From NCBI RefSeq assembly GCF_029961185.1, contig NZ_JASBQQ010000007.1, positions 58,501-122,500 on the forward strand: a stretch of DNA of 64,000 bases, given 5' to 3'. The position numbers and the translations under genes are program-made. The notes beneath the pieces were generated by a model. That model was given only the letters and a program-made list of their open reading frames with translations, was not told the DNA's origin and did no database searches. This stretch comes from Albidovulum aestuarii (GTDB lineage: Bacteria > Pseudomonadota > Alphaproteobacteria > Rhodobacterales > Rhodobacteraceae). Within the stretch, counting starts at the first letter, position 1; each line of letters begins with the position of its first letter. Shown here piece after piece: positions 9,847 to 19,677 of this stretch.

Positions 9847-10863
9847 TCAGCAGCCTGCGACGCCGTCCATCGCGCCTTCGCAGGCCTGCTCTTTCGAGAT
9901 ATGGCCCGCATCGATAGCAACGTTCAGGTTGTCCTTCGTGACCGGCGTCGGGGCGAGGAAGATCGCGTTCATTTCCACGCCCTTCTCGCCGCCGGACCAC
10001 TTCACAGCGCCGTCGATGGCGTCCATCGCGGTCCCGCCCGCCAGGGCCACGGCGATATCGGCGGCCGCTTTGCCCAGCTGGCGCGAGTCTTTCCAGACCG
10101 ACACGGTCTGGGTGCCGCGCGCCACGCGGTTCAACGCGGCAAGGTCACCGTCCTGCCCGCCGACCGGAATGTTCAGGCCCTGCGCCGAAAGCGCGGCAAT
10201 CACGCCACCGGCCATGCCGTCGTTTTCGGACAGAACCGCATCGACCTCGTTATTGGCCGCGGTCAGGATTTGCTCCATGTTCTTCTGGGCATTGTCCGGC
10301 TTCCAGCCATCCGTGAAGCTTTCGCCGACGATCTTGATCGTCCCGGCCTCAACATCGGCGCCGATCACTTCCATCATGCCTTCCAGCAGGAAGAGCGCAT
10401 TCGGGTCACCCTTGTCACCCTTGATAATGGCGTAGTTGCCTTCGGGCTGCGCGGCCTTGACGGTTTCGGCGATGATGCGGCCAACGCCCTTGTTGTCGAA
10501 GGTCAGATAAAAGGCGCGGTCATCCTCGATCAGACGGTCATAGCCGACAACCGGGATGCCTTCGGCCGCGGCCTTGTCGATGGCGGGGCCGATGGCGTCC
10601 TTGTCGACCGACAGGATCACCAGCGCTTCGGCACCCTGCGCGATCAGCGCTTCGATATCGGTCAGCTGCTTGGCGGCCGAGTTTTGCGCGTCGGATGAGA
10701 TATAGGTGGCGCCTGCCGCTTCCAGCGCGGCCTTCATCGCGGCTTCATCGGTCTTCCAGCGCTCTTCCTGAAAGTTCGACCAGCTTACGCCCACGGTTTG
10801 GGCAAGCGCGGATGTGGCGAAACCGGCCGTCAGGGCGACGGCCGCGAGAATGGCTTTATGCAT
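9847..10863 (-). CDS. xylF: D-xylose-binding periplasmic protein
   Basis: Captures xylose in the periplasm for XylHG. The ATG at 10863 follows GGGAGGAACAT; the frame is open eight codons further but without support. The 338-residue precursor has a signal peptide ending SALA before QTVGVSWSNFQEERW, then a type I periplasmic-binding fold with DAQNSAAKQLTDIEALI, GIPVVGYDRLIED, VLSENDGMAGGVIAAL and VGGQDGDLAALN. First gene of the leftward xyl operon and divergent from xylR. Confidence 0.95.
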   Translation of the reverse strand: MHKAILAAVALTAGFATSALAQTVGVSWSNFQEERWKTDEAAMKAALEAAGATYISSDAQNSAAKQLTDIEALIAQGAEALVILSVDKDAIGPAIDKAAAEGIPVVGYDRLIEDDRAFYLTFDNKGVGRIIAETVKAAQPEGNYAIIKGDKGDPNALFLLEGMMEVIGADVEAGTIKIVGESFTDGWKPDNAQKNMEQILTAANNEVDAVLSENDGMAGGVIAALSAQGLNIPVGGQDGDLAALNRVARGTQTVSVWKDSRQLGKAAADIAVALAGGTAMDAIDGAVKWSGGEKGVEMNAIFLAPTPVTKDNLNVAIDAGHISKEQACEGAMDGVAGC

Positions 10864-11071
10864 ATGTTCCTCCCGTTGACGGGCCAAGACGCCCGGATCG
10901 GCGGATTCGCCGAACTTTCCCTAGGCTGCCGATAATAAATTCGCTTGTCAAATTAAAAACGCTGATCCAAACTGCGATATGGAAGGAAATCTACGATATT
11001 TATGCCGCGAGAGCCCATATGTGGAGATCTCACGGGCGGAATCGTGGATTTTTTGTTTGGCGGATTAACAA
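10864..11071. promoter_or_regulatory. xylF-xylR divergent control region
   Basis: A 208-base AT-richer gap between divergent genes. On the minus strand a TTGACA (10951-10946) preceded by AATT could be the -35 element of the xyl operon; a clear -10 is not seen. Imperfect dyads such as the GAGATCTC core near 11025 are present. ROK-family XylR proteins bind between such divergent genes and release with xylose, so its operator is probably here; I cannot assign it exactly. Confidence 0.45.
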
Positions 11072-12355
11072 ATGCCTGAGCAAGACACGCGAAATGATCA
11101 ACGTATGGGTCCGGACACACATGGGTGCGGTCCATTGATCCCAGCATTGTCGGAAACGGCGCGTCCACTCCGTCAACAGATCTTTGAACGAGTCCGTGCC
11201 GCAGGCTTTATTCCGCGTGTTCAGGTCGCCAAAGAGCTCGCTATCAGTCCCGCAACCGTCACAACGCTTACTTCTGAGCTGATCGAAATGGGATTGGTTG
11301 AGGAAATTGCCACCCCGCGCGACGTAGAAAGCGGACGAGGTCGCCCCGCCGTGGCGCTGGGTGTAAGGCCGGGCGCGCATATGGTTGCCGGGATCAAGCT
11401 GTCGGATCGGGAAAACACGGCCGTCATTGTCGACTTTGCAGGGAATCTCATAGCTGACCTTGCCATGCCGCATCAGCCGGGCGCGATGGAGCTTGCCGAC
11501 CTGCTGAACCTAACCGCCGAACTCGTTGACCGGGTTTGCCAGAAGGCTGGTATCGAAAGGTCAAACCTTAGCGCAATAGGACTTGGCGTACCGGGTTTTG
11601 TTGATGCGGCGGCTGGCATCGCGCATTGGTCACCGATCCTTGCCGGTCGACATATCCCGCTCGCACAGGCTCTTTCCGCCCGGATCTGCCTGCCAGTCCA
11701 TATCGATAACGACGCCAATCTCGTGACTCTGGCGGAACTTTGGTTTGGCGCAGGTCGGCGCCTTTCCGATTTTGCTGTCGTCACGATCGAACACGGCGTT
11801 GGCATGGGATTTGTCCTGAATCACAGGATATACCGCGGGGCCCAAGGCTTGGGGATGGAACTGGGACATACCAAGGTTCAGCTTGATGGCGCGCTCTGCC
11901 GCTGTGGCCAGCGCGGTTGCCTTGAGGCTTATGTCGCCGATTATGCATTGGCGCGGGAGGCGACGACTGCTCTCAACTGGACCAACCGCGAAAACCGTTC
12001 GCTGAACATTCTTCTCGAAAGCCTTTACGACCACGCGAAGGCAGGAAATCAGGCAGCGCGGTCGATCTTCCACCGGGCCGGTCGCTTCCTGGCCCTTGGT
12101 CTTGCCAATGTCGTAAATCTCTTCGACCCGGAATTGATAATCCTGTCCGGTGAACGGATGCGGTACGACTACCTCTATGCCAATGAGACGCTCGCCGAAA
12201 TCAAGGCACTGGCCCTGAATACCGGCCGTCCAGCACCGAAGATCGAGATTCACGCCTGGGGTGATCTGCTCTGGGCACACGGGGCGGCGGCACTTGCCTT
12301 GTCCGCTGTGACCGAAGGGCTGCTCGCCCCTGCGCGTGAGATTGCCGCACAATGA
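11072..12355 (+). CDS. xylR: ROK-family transcriptional regulator, probable xylose repressor
   Basis: Likely represses the divergent xylFHGBA operon and releases on xylose. N-terminal winged helix about residues 25-80 (VAKELAISPATVTTLTSELI is its recognition region), then a ROK domain: LGVPGFVDAAAG, HIDNDANLVTLAE, IEHGVGMGFVL, the histidine in GMELGHTKV and the zinc motif CRCGQRGCLEAY near residue 275. The 427 residues exceed the usual 380-400 because of an N-terminal tail of about 20 residues; the start is uncertain as no strong ribosome-binding site precedes 11072. Its stop overlaps the next gene (ATGA), so the two are probably co-transcribed. Confidence 0.85.
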   Translation: MPEQDTRNDQRMGPDTHGCGPLIPALSETARPLRQQIFERVRAAGFIPRVQVAKELAISPATVTTLTSELIEMGLVEEIATPRDVESGRGRPAVALGVRPGAHMVAGIKLSDRENTAVIVDFAGNLIADLAMPHQPGAMELADLLNLTAELVDRVCQKAGIERSNLSAIGLGVPGFVDAAAGIAHWSPILAGRHIPLAQALSARICLPVHIDNDANLVTLAELWFGAGRRLSDFAVVTIEHGVGMGFVLNHRIYRGAQGLGMELGHTKVQLDGALCRCGQRGCLEAYVADYALAREATTALNWTNRENRSLNILLESLYDHAKAGNQAARSIFHRAGRFLALGLANVVNLFDPELIILSGERMRYDYLYANETLAEIKALALNTGRPAPKIEIHAWGDLLWAHGAAALALSAVTEGLLAPAREIAAQ

Positions 12356-13872
12356 GAATACTCATTCCCGCACTGGTCTTTGCCATTCCGGCATGTGCAG
12401 AGCCTGTTTTTGTTGATCGCGCAGCAGGGTTGCCCGTGCCGCACGTTTATGACGGGGGGTGGGAACACTTCGTCGGCGGGGGTGTGGCTGTTCTGGATTG
12501 CAATCGCGATACGCGACCCGATCTCTTTGCTGCGGGTGGCGAAAACCCGGCCCGCCTATTCATCAACACTACCGCCAAGCCGGGCGAGGCGATCACGTTC
12601 GCCGAAGGAAAAGTGCTGAATATCCCAGGCACGACAGGCGCCTATCCACTAGATATCGACGGCGACGGCATCCTCGACCTAGCGGTGCTAAGGGTCGGCC
12701 CCGATATGTTGCTACGCGGCGGCGGCGACTGCACGTTCACGGATGCTTCCGCTGATTGGGGTTTTCGTCCGCGCGACGCCTGGACAACAGCCTTTTCTGC
12801 GGCGTGGGAGAACGGGCAGAACCTGCCAACGCTTGCTTTCGGCCACTATGTTGACCGCTCCAATCCAGATGGTCCTTTCGAGGCCTGCGATACATCCGAC
12901 CTGTATCGCCCAGATGGCCGTGGTTACAGTGCGCCCGAAGTGATCGAGCCCGGCTATTGCGCACTTTCGATGCTGATTTCCGATTGGCAACGCAATGGCG
13001 AGCCCGAATTGCGAATCTCTAACGACCGCCACTACTACGTGCGCGGTGGCTATGAACAGATGTTCCGCCTGAACCCCCTGTTGGAACGCACAGAGGATTG
13101 GCCACATATCTCGCTCTGGGGCATGGGCATCGCCAGTCAGGACATCACCGGTGACGGGCTGCCGGAGGTGATGATGACCTCGATGGGCGATCAGCTTCTG
13201 CAGATCAACACGGGCACAGGCTTTGTCAACGCACCCTATGAGATTGGAACCTACGCCCATGTACCCTTCGTCGGCGACGATGGCCGCCCATCGACCGGCT
13301 GGCACGCGGAGTTCGGTGATATCGACAATGACGGCAGGCCGGACCTGTTCATCGCCAAGGGCAATGTCGACCAGATGCCATCGAACGCCATCCATGATCC
13401 TAACAACCTGCTCATGCAGGGACCGGACGGAAAATTCGTCGAGAAGGCAGACATTGCCGGCATCGCCACGACCGACCGATCGCGCGGCGCGGCGCTTTCC
13501 GATCTCGATGGTGACGGGCGGCTCGATATCGTCGTGGTCAACCGCCGGGCACCGATGGAAATTTGGCAGAATGAAACGCCCGATACGGGCCATTGGGCTG
13601 GCATAGAGCCTGTACTTGCAGGAAACACGCAGGCTATCGGCGCTTGGGTGGAGCTGCGTTCCGGCGGCAGGACATACACGCATGAAATCACTGTCGGTGG
13701 CGGACATGCAGGTGGGCAGGCGGGTCCAGTTCATTTCGGATTGGGGACCGAAACGAAGGCCGAAACGCGCGTAATCTGGCCCGACGGAATCGTGTCGGAT
13801 TGGGTGCCTGTGCAGATCGACCGGGTGACACGCGTGTCACCGGCCGGACCCACATTGAAGCTGGATCTCTAG
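12352..13872 (+). CDS. Exported FG-GAP/VCBS-repeat protein with ASPIC/UnbV domain (CRTAC1 family)
   Basis: Function unknown. The 506-residue protein has a short signal peptide (MRILIPALVFAIPACA), then calcium-type FG-GAP repeats that would form a beta-propeller: LDIDGDGILDLAV, ITGDGLPEVMM, GDIDNDGRPDLFIAKGN and LSDLDGDGRLDIVVVN. The C-terminus (GAWVELRSGG to VIWPDGIVSDW) matches the ASPIC/UnbV domain. Such proteins are secreted or periplasmic and may bind ligands or surfaces. It overlaps xylR by four bases, and its stop shares CTAG with the convergent MauG-like gene, whose product is also exported. A link to xylose is possible but not shown. Confidence 0.85.
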   Translation: MRILIPALVFAIPACAEPVFVDRAAGLPVPHVYDGGWEHFVGGGVAVLDCNRDTRPDLFAAGGENPARLFINTTAKPGEAITFAEGKVLNIPGTTGAYPLDIDGDGILDLAVLRVGPDMLLRGGGDCTFTDASADWGFRPRDAWTTAFSAAWENGQNLPTLAFGHYVDRSNPDGPFEACDTSDLYRPDGRGYSAPEVIEPGYCALSMLISDWQRNGEPELRISNDRHYYVRGGYEQMFRLNPLLERTEDWPHISLWGMGIASQDITGDGLPEVMMTSMGDQLLQINTGTGFVNAPYEIGTYAHVPFVGDDGRPSTGWHAEFGDIDNDGRPDLFIAKGNVDQMPSNAIHDPNNLLMQGPDGKFVEKADIAGIATTDRSRGAALSDLDGDGRLDIVVVNRRAPMEIWQNETPDTGHWAGIEPVLAGNTQAIGAWVELRSGGRTYTHEITVGGGHAGGQAGPVHFGLGTETKAETRVIWPDGIVSDWVPVQIDRVTRVSPAGPTLKLDL

Positions 13873-15179
13873 CGATCGACCGGCAAACCACTCGGCACAG
13901 TTTCCGGCACACCAAGCCGCCCTGTGATAGCACCCTCGTCGGTGAGTGCGTGAAGGAAGGCGACAAGGGCGTCGATATCCGCGTTCGATAGCCCTTGGCC
14001 CTTCTGGGCAACAGCCACTATTGCCGCAGCCTCCTCGGCGGTATCGAGGATCACCCAGTCCGGCTTTGTTCCGTTGAGCACCGGCAAGACGGCCTGATCA
14101 CGGGAGTATCCACCCAACCCGGCAGCCGGATTAGAGTGGTGGGCAAGAAACGCGCGGATATCGGACCAGGCTCCGGCATGACCCCATGGCCCGGTGCGCA
14201 TCACATTTCTCAGCGACGGGGTGCGGAAGGCATAGGCATCCTCACTGCGGTTCGTCACCCGCATACGGCCAATATCCCTTGAATGACTTTCAAACCGCTC
14301 GGCCTTGCCGGGCCCCATCTGCGGCTCTCCCATCGCATGGAATCCCTGATCCGTCTGGAACGGGCCAGAATGGCAGCTTGCACAACCGGCATCGCCATAA
14401 AAAAGCGCCATGCCCTTATCCGCCTCAGGCGAAAGCGTTTCAACGCCACGAAGCAACCCGTCGAAAGCCGAATTGTCCGCCCGCCATTCAAATTCAATAA
14501 AGGCCGCGATCGCGTTGGAGATATCCGTGAAGGCGATGCTTCGTCCGGCTGCGATTTCCGGGTAGGAACTGTTGAACATTTCCCGATAAGCCGGGATCGC
14601 GCCGACCCTTTGCGAAATGATGTCCCAGGCCCCACCCGATCCCGTGATGCGACCGCTGCGCACCGCCTTGGCGACGTCGTTCTCCTGATAGTGCCCGGCC
14701 ATTTCATCCGGGGACAGAACAGGAAACATCGTTTGCGCCGAAAGGACGGAGGCAAAGCCCATCACCATCTCATCTTCCAGCGGTGTCCTGAGACCTGACG
14801 GGCGCGTCGGGTCGGTCTCTATGCGACCGTCATGGAACATTACGGTAAACTCGCGCGCACCCAGATTGAACAAGGCGGGCGCATTCCGGGGAATACGCTG
14901 TTCAGGCAGGTTCGCCGGATCTGCTCGCCGATCGGGACCAAGCCCAATCCCGCCTTCACCGAGGCCCAGCGATAGCCCGTCAGAGGTGGCAAAGCGGGGA
15001 TGATGACATGTCGCACAAGAAATATTGCGGTTTCCCGATAGGATAGGATCGTAAAACAGAAGTTGACCGAGCCCGGCCTCGGCTTCGTTCACGGGCAGAT
15101 AATCCGAATCCGAAACTGGCTCGGGCACGTCTGCCAGGACGGGGCTGACGACAATGGCGAGGACAAAGGACAGGCGCAT
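13869..15179 (-). CDS. Di-haem cytochrome c peroxidase / MauG-like protein
   Basis: Periplasmic c-type di-haem protein of the bacterial cytochrome c peroxidase and MauG superfamily, which uses peroxide or modifies protein side chains. Starting at 15179 after CGGAGAATAGAA gives 436 residues with a signal peptide ending VVSPVLA. Haem sites are CATCH (about residue 60) and CASCH (about 260). FRTPSLRNV and GPWGHAGAW near residue 320 match the family, and an early LGQLLFYDPILS segment is typical. No methylamine dehydrogenase gene is near, so the substrate is unknown. The longer frame to 15200 adds seven residues and no ribosome-binding site. Confidence 0.87.
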   Translation of the reverse strand: MRLSFVLAIVVSPVLADVPEPVSDSDYLPVNEAEAGLGQLLFYDPILSGNRNISCATCHHPRFATSDGLSLGLGEGGIGLGPDRRADPANLPEQRIPRNAPALFNLGAREFTVMFHDGRIETDPTRPSGLRTPLEDEMVMGFASVLSAQTMFPVLSPDEMAGHYQENDVAKAVRSGRITGSGGAWDIISQRVGAIPAYREMFNSSYPEIAAGRSIAFTDISNAIAAFIEFEWRADNSAFDGLLRGVETLSPEADKGMALFYGDAGCASCHSGPFQTDQGFHAMGEPQMGPGKAERFESHSRDIGRMRVTNRSEDAYAFRTPSLRNVMRTGPWGHAGAWSDIRAFLAHHSNPAAGLGGYSRDQAVLPVLNGTKPDWVILDTAEEAAAIVAVAQKGQGLSNADIDALVAFLHALTDEGAITGRLGVPETVPSGLPVDR

Positions 15180-15304
15180 TTCTATTCTCCGATTGAGCAA
15201 CCTCTATCGTGAGAAATGCTCGCTGCCCAGCCAGTCGCGAAGGGATCGGCCATTGCAGGCAACCCGGCAACGCGCGAACATGGGATTGATGAAGTGGAGA
15301 TTGA

Positions 15305-16144
15305 ATGCGGCGGATGTTGGAGCCGAAATTTCTGGCCAGCCTCGCACGATCCGTCTGGCATGCCTCTGACGACCGGCATCTGGGGTTGATCGCGGCGGGG
15401 GTTGCGTTTTACACGATGCTCGCAATCTTTCCGGGCATGGCCGCGACGATTGCGATCTGGGGTTTTTTTGCCGACCCCGTGGTGATGCGCGACTACCTTT
15501 CGCAGATCCATGACGTGATACCGGATGCAGCTTACGGTGTCATTGAAGCCCAGTTGAATGCTCTTTTGGCCGCAAACTCCTCTACGCTTGGGTGGACGAC
15601 CGCTGTTTCACTTTCGGTAGCCCTGTATTCCGTACACTCTGGCGTATCTGCGCTGATTTCTGGGCTGAACGCGATCCACGCCAGCCGAAGTCGCAGCGGA
15701 ATCATGCGACTTGTCGGTTCAGTCCTACTGACGGTGGCGTTGATGGGTCTTTTCCTGACAGCTTTGGCAACGGTTGTGATCCTGCCCATTGCTCTGAACT
15801 TGCTGCCACTCGGTCCACTCGCCGGTTACATCCTTGCGATTTTTCCATGGGCGGTGATGTTCGTCGTGGTTCTGGTTGTGCTCGGCCTTTTCTACCGCTG
15901 GGGCCCGAACATGGATTCGCGTCATCCCTGGATCACGACCGGAGCCGTGCTTGCCGCCCTTCTCTGGGCTGCGGCGTCGATGGCATTTTCGGTCTATCTT
16001 GCAAACTTCGGTGCCTATAATCGCGTCTACGGCTCTATCGGTGCGGTGATTGCACTTCTGATGTGGCTCTATATCTCGGCATACATTGTGCTGCTTGGGG
16101 CGGCGATTAATGCAGAACGCGCCCGTCTGATCCGCGATCAGTAG
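15305..16144 (+). CDS. YihY/virulence factor BrkB family membrane protein
   Basis: Inner-membrane protein of unproved function. The 279 residues carry about six hydrophobic segments, beginning after DDRHLGLIAAGVAFYTMLAI, with the family strings SLSVALYSVHSGVSALISGL, LLPLGPLAGYILAIFPW, FYRWGPN and YGSIGAVIALLMWLYIS. The annotation of the family as ribonuclease BN was an early error. The 3' end overlaps the convergent tamB by seven bases. Confidence 0.88.
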   Translation: MRRMLEPKFLASLARSVWHASDDRHLGLIAAGVAFYTMLAIFPGMAATIAIWGFFADPVVMRDYLSQIHDVIPDAAYGVIEAQLNALLAANSSTLGWTTAVSLSVALYSVHSGVSALISGLNAIHASRSRSGIMRLVGSVLLTVALMGLFLTALATVVILPIALNLLPLGPLAGYILAIFPWAVMFVVVLVVLGLFYRWGPNMDSRHPWITTGAVLAALLWAAASMAFSVYLANFGAYNRVYGSIGAVIALLMWLYISAYIVLLGAAINAERARLIRDQ

Positions 16145-19100
16145 TCTTTTTCATAGAACAGCCCGACCCCGGTGCCCCCATCGGATTCAAGCGTACCGCG
16201 AAGGGTCACGCCCGGACGTACATCGAGGTTGAGATTCAGTTCGGTCTTGCCTTCGCCGCCAATGGTGACATCGGTATAGACCTTCTCCGAGATATATTTG
16301 CCTGCCCGCAAAGCCGCCGTTCCATCGGCATCCGTCGTCACATCCAGATCGTCGAGACCAACCGAGTTTCTCAGTTTTGACACGACGCCCTCGCCACCCT
16401 TGCCGGCAAGGGTCGCTATAGCCGAGGCAAGCTGGGCAGCCTGAAAGGGCGACAGGTTGGTTAGGCTGCGACCGAAGAGAAGATGCGCGACGACTTCTTC
16501 TTCGGGCAGTTCCGGCGCCGAGAGGAAACGGATTTCCGGTTCCGATGCCTCGCCCTCGATCACGATTGTCGCGGTGATGCCATCGCTCTTGGATGAGGCG
16601 GCGAAGCGTATATAGGGCGTAAGCTCACCCTGAAGCTGAACAAGGCCCTCATCTATGGTGAACCGCTTGCCGAGAATATCGAGCCGCCCGCGCACGAGGT
16701 TGAACTGACCCGCCGGAATGATGTTCGCGGTGGTCCCGCCAAGGCTGAGATCGCCGTCCATCTCGGCATCGAGCCCTCGACCTCGCACGAATATTCGGCC
16801 CGGGGCCGAGATTGTCAGATCAATACCGTAAACCGGCCCACGGTCGCGCTTCGTTGCGCCTTCTCCGTCAATCCCGGCGCGCTGGCGCGTCACCCGGACG
16901 GCAGAGGGTTCGTTGACATGGGTGATGCCGCTGATTGCTGTGGCCGTGCCGAGACCGGTTGAGGGTACCCGGATTTCCGTTCGACCCAAGACTACCGCGC
17001 CGGCAATATCCGCGCCGCCTCTAAACGGACCGCGAATGGTGACGTTGCCGTTCACGGTTGTTTCATAGAGGTCGGGATCGCGCAGGCTGACGTCGGCAAG
17101 GCGGATCGCCAGATCGCCATCAAAGGGCGCGGTTAGTGCGACCGGCCCCGACAACTCAACCCGTCCGCCGCCACGCACTGTCGCGGCGCCGACCAGATTT
17201 GCACTCGCATTGGCGAGATCGGCACTCAGGTCGAGGTTCTCAAACTCTATCCCGAAGGTCGGCGCTACGAGGCGTCCACCGGCGATGCCCACCCGGCCGG
17301 ACAGCGACGACAACCGGGGCGGACCTGCAAGGCGTAAGTCGAAAGAGATCGGGCCTGTGATATTGCGCGGTGCGAGGAAGGGGTTGAGGATCGCCGATTG
17401 CGCACCGCCGGTTATCGCCAGATCGCTGCTGGTAAAATCACCCGCTATCGCGCCGTCGATCCGGGCCGATGTCGCCCCCGGGCCGGTCGCCTCGATATCG
17501 ACATCATACCCCGACGTGGTTTCAGCGATCCGACCCTCGGCCGTCAACGGACCCGGAAAGCCTGGTGCGATCAGCGCCATGTCGTTCAGCCGAGCTGCGA
17601 CGTCGATCCGACGCTCCTCGTCCTCGATCAGCCCCTCGGCGTCCAGCGAAAGCTGCGGATTGGAAAGGAGGAAGCGATCAAGCCGCACCTTTCCGGTTTC
17701 TTCGTCGACGACTAGGCTCAGTTCCGATTTGCCGCGCAGCAGTTTGTCGGCCATTTCCTGCCCGATGCCCAGTTCGGCGCCGGTGCCCTCCAGCGTGATA
17801 TGCCTGAGGTCGCCGGTCTGGTTCAGCGTCGCCTTCGCCGCCAGTGCTCCGCGATATTTGTCGCCAAGGACGCTCAGATCGGAGAAATCAAGCGTCGCAA
17901 TCAGATCGCTGCCCCCGGTGCGGAGCCAGCCCGAGGCTTCGGCCTTAAGTGTCGCGGCCCTGATATCGAGACGCCGGATTTCGGTGCCCTCGGTATCGCG
18001 CCGGACAGAGGCTGTGACCCGCGCCAGCCCTGCCAGAAGCCGGTCGAGTTCCGCCTGTCCGGCGCTGAGATCGCGACTCTCGATATTGCTTTCGAGATCA
18101 AGCAGGCCAGAAAGTATCCCGGCAGAGCCACTGACATTCAAAGCGGCCGATCCGCCAAGCGGGCGATTGGCGAGATCGGAAAACCGCCCCATATCCTCGA
18201 CATCGGCGGCGAGATCGCCGCTGACGGTCATGCCGTCATCCGGGCCGGTGACCGACAATCCGCCCCTGGCACCGTAACCATCCCCCGTGAGGTCGAGCAC
18301 GGGGATACGCAGCGGCGTGCCCTTCAGCCAATGAAAGACCGCCTGGCCGGAAAGGCGGGACCCAAGCGCTTTTGCGATGGCCTGATCAGCCGGGCGGACC
18401 CCTTCCGCATCGAAACTGACCGTCCCGCCTGCGCGCGCTGCCACCACCCCGGCCTGACCACCGCGCGCGATTCGACCCGACCCGTCGAGCTTCAAGGTGT
18501 CGATTGTCAGGTCGACGCGTTTAAGCCCCGATACGACCCCGGCGAGTTTCCATCCATCGCCCCGCGCGGAGGCATAGCGGAAAGTCAGATCGGCCGTTCT
18601 GACAAGGGTCTTTTCCCCGGGCAGCGGCAACAGAACGTGCGATCCATCCGCCAGACCGATCCGGGCCGTCATCGCGACCCGGATCGGAAGATTGTCGGGC
18701 GCGAGACTTAGACTACCGGTCAGGTCGACACCACGCGAATCCAGTACCAGCCGTGTGAGGTCAAGCTGACCGGAGGGAAGCCGCTGACCCTCCGCCTCAA
18801 GCGAAATGTCGGTACCGAAGAACTCCTGATACTCCGGCAGGAAAAGCGGTGCGATGTCGCCCGAGATGTTGGCGGCAAACCGGCGCTCAATGCGATCGTT
18901 TTCGTTTTCTTCGGACAGAAAGGTAATCCGGCCATTCAGGCGTGGAGTGCCGTCAGTGGTCAGGGCGATATCGGTTCTGAAATCGTCGAGGACGCCGGAT
19001 CCGTGGATCGCCAGTTCAATAGACGGCACACCGGGCAGGTTGATCAGATTTGCGGCGATCCCGTCGGCGCCCTCGGCCACCAGAAGGTCGAGCGTCGCCT

Positions 19101-19677
19101 TGCGCGTCGTATTGGAATAGCTGCCGGTCAGTGACACAGTGCCCCTGCGCCCGTCGATCCGCGCCACGGCCAGTTCGGCCGAACCTTCACCGCTCTCCAG
19201 CGCGGCCGTTCCGTTCAGGGAAACTTCGGCCTCCGCTCCGAAGAGCGGCTCACCCATAACCACCCGGTTCACGCGCAGCGTGCCGATTGACACCGAGACA
19301 GTCAGATCGGGCAGGCTGAAGCCCTTGGCCTCGGCCGCCGGGCCCTCGGCCACCGGGCGGCGCGGCAAGTCAATCTCTTCCGCCGTCAGTTCGGCAATCT
19401 CGATCCGGCCGCCCAGAAGCGCGCGCCGGTTCCAGCTAAGCGCACCATCGCGGATGGTCAGCCAGACGCCGTCTTTGTCGGCAATTGTCATCTCACTGAA
19501 TGTGGCCCGCGACGACAGCGCCCCCGCAAAGCCCGTGATGCGCACGGACCGCCCCGCGCCGGAAAGATTGTCTTCCAATAGCCCGGTCAGGAAATCGCGA
19601 TCCTCGGTGGAGGTGTCCTGAGCAACGGCAATGATTGGCATCAGGCAAAGAATTACAAGGAGGAGAAGCCGCCGCAT
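16138..19677 (-). CDS. tamB: Translocation and assembly module subunit TamB
   Basis: Large periplasm-spanning protein of the TAM system, which acts with TamA in outer-membrane protein insertion and is also proposed to conduct phospholipids. The 1179 residues begin with a signal-anchor (LLLLVILCLMPIIAVAQ), continue as a long beta-rich AsmA-like repeat region, and end with the TamB (DUF490) domain: FNLVRGRLDILGKRFTIDEG, PYIRFAASSK, EEVVAHLLFGRSLTNLSPFQ, and the final LNLDVRPGVTLRGTLESDGG. Its start overlaps the tamA stop by one base (TGATG), so tamA-tamB form one leftward operon. Confidence 0.93.
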   Translation of the reverse strand: MRRLLLLVILCLMPIIAVAQDTSTEDRDFLTGLLEDNLSGAGRSVRITGFAGALSSRATFSEMTIADKDGVWLTIRDGALSWNRRALLGGRIEIAELTAEEIDLPRRPVAEGPAAEAKGFSLPDLTVSVSIGTLRVNRVVMGEPLFGAEAEVSLNGTAALESGEGSAELAVARIDGRRGTVSLTGSYSNTTRKATLDLLVAEGADGIAANLINLPGVPSIELAIHGSGVLDDFRTDIALTTDGTPRLNGRITFLSEENENDRIERRFAANISGDIAPLFLPEYQEFFGTDISLEAEGQRLPSGQLDLTRLVLDSRGVDLTGSLSLAPDNLPIRVAMTARIGLADGSHVLLPLPGEKTLVRTADLTFRYASARGDGWKLAGVVSGLKRVDLTIDTLKLDGSGRIARGGQAGVVAARAGGTVSFDAEGVRPADQAIAKALGSRLSGQAVFHWLKGTPLRIPVLDLTGDGYGARGGLSVTGPDDGMTVSGDLAADVEDMGRFSDLANRPLGGSAALNVSGSAGILSGLLDLESNIESRDLSAGQAELDRLLAGLARVTASVRRDTEGTEIRRLDIRAATLKAEASGWLRTGGSDLIATLDFSDLSVLGDKYRGALAAKATLNQTGDLRHITLEGTGAELGIGQEMADKLLRGKSELSLVVDEETGKVRLDRFLLSNPQLSLDAEGLIEDEERRIDVAARLNDMALIAPGFPGPLTAEGRIAETTSGYDVDIEATGPGATSARIDGAIAGDFTSSDLAITGGAQSAILNPFLAPRNITGPISFDLRLAGPPRLSSLSGRVGIAGGRLVAPTFGIEFENLDLSADLANASANLVGAATVRGGGRVELSGPVALTAPFDGDLAIRLADVSLRDPDLYETTVNGNVTIRGPFRGGADIAGAVVLGRTEIRVPSTGLGTATAISGITHVNEPSAVRVTRQRAGIDGEGATKRDRGPVYGIDLTISAPGRIFVRGRGLDAEMDGDLSLGGTTANIIPAGQFNLVRGRLDILGKRFTIDEGLVQLQGELTPYIRFAASSKSDGITATIVIEGEASEPEIRFLSAPELPEEEVVAHLLFGRSLTNLSPFQAAQLASAIATLAGKGGEGVVSKLRNSVGLDDLDVTTDADGTAALRAGKYISEKVYTDVTIGGEGKTELNLNLDVRPGVTLRGTLESDGGTGVGLFYEKDY

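Noticed and set aside
17210..18277. Rightward 355-residue Ser/Arg-rich frame opposite tamB
   Set aside because: Low-complexity composition typical of an antisense shadow in G+C-rich DNA.
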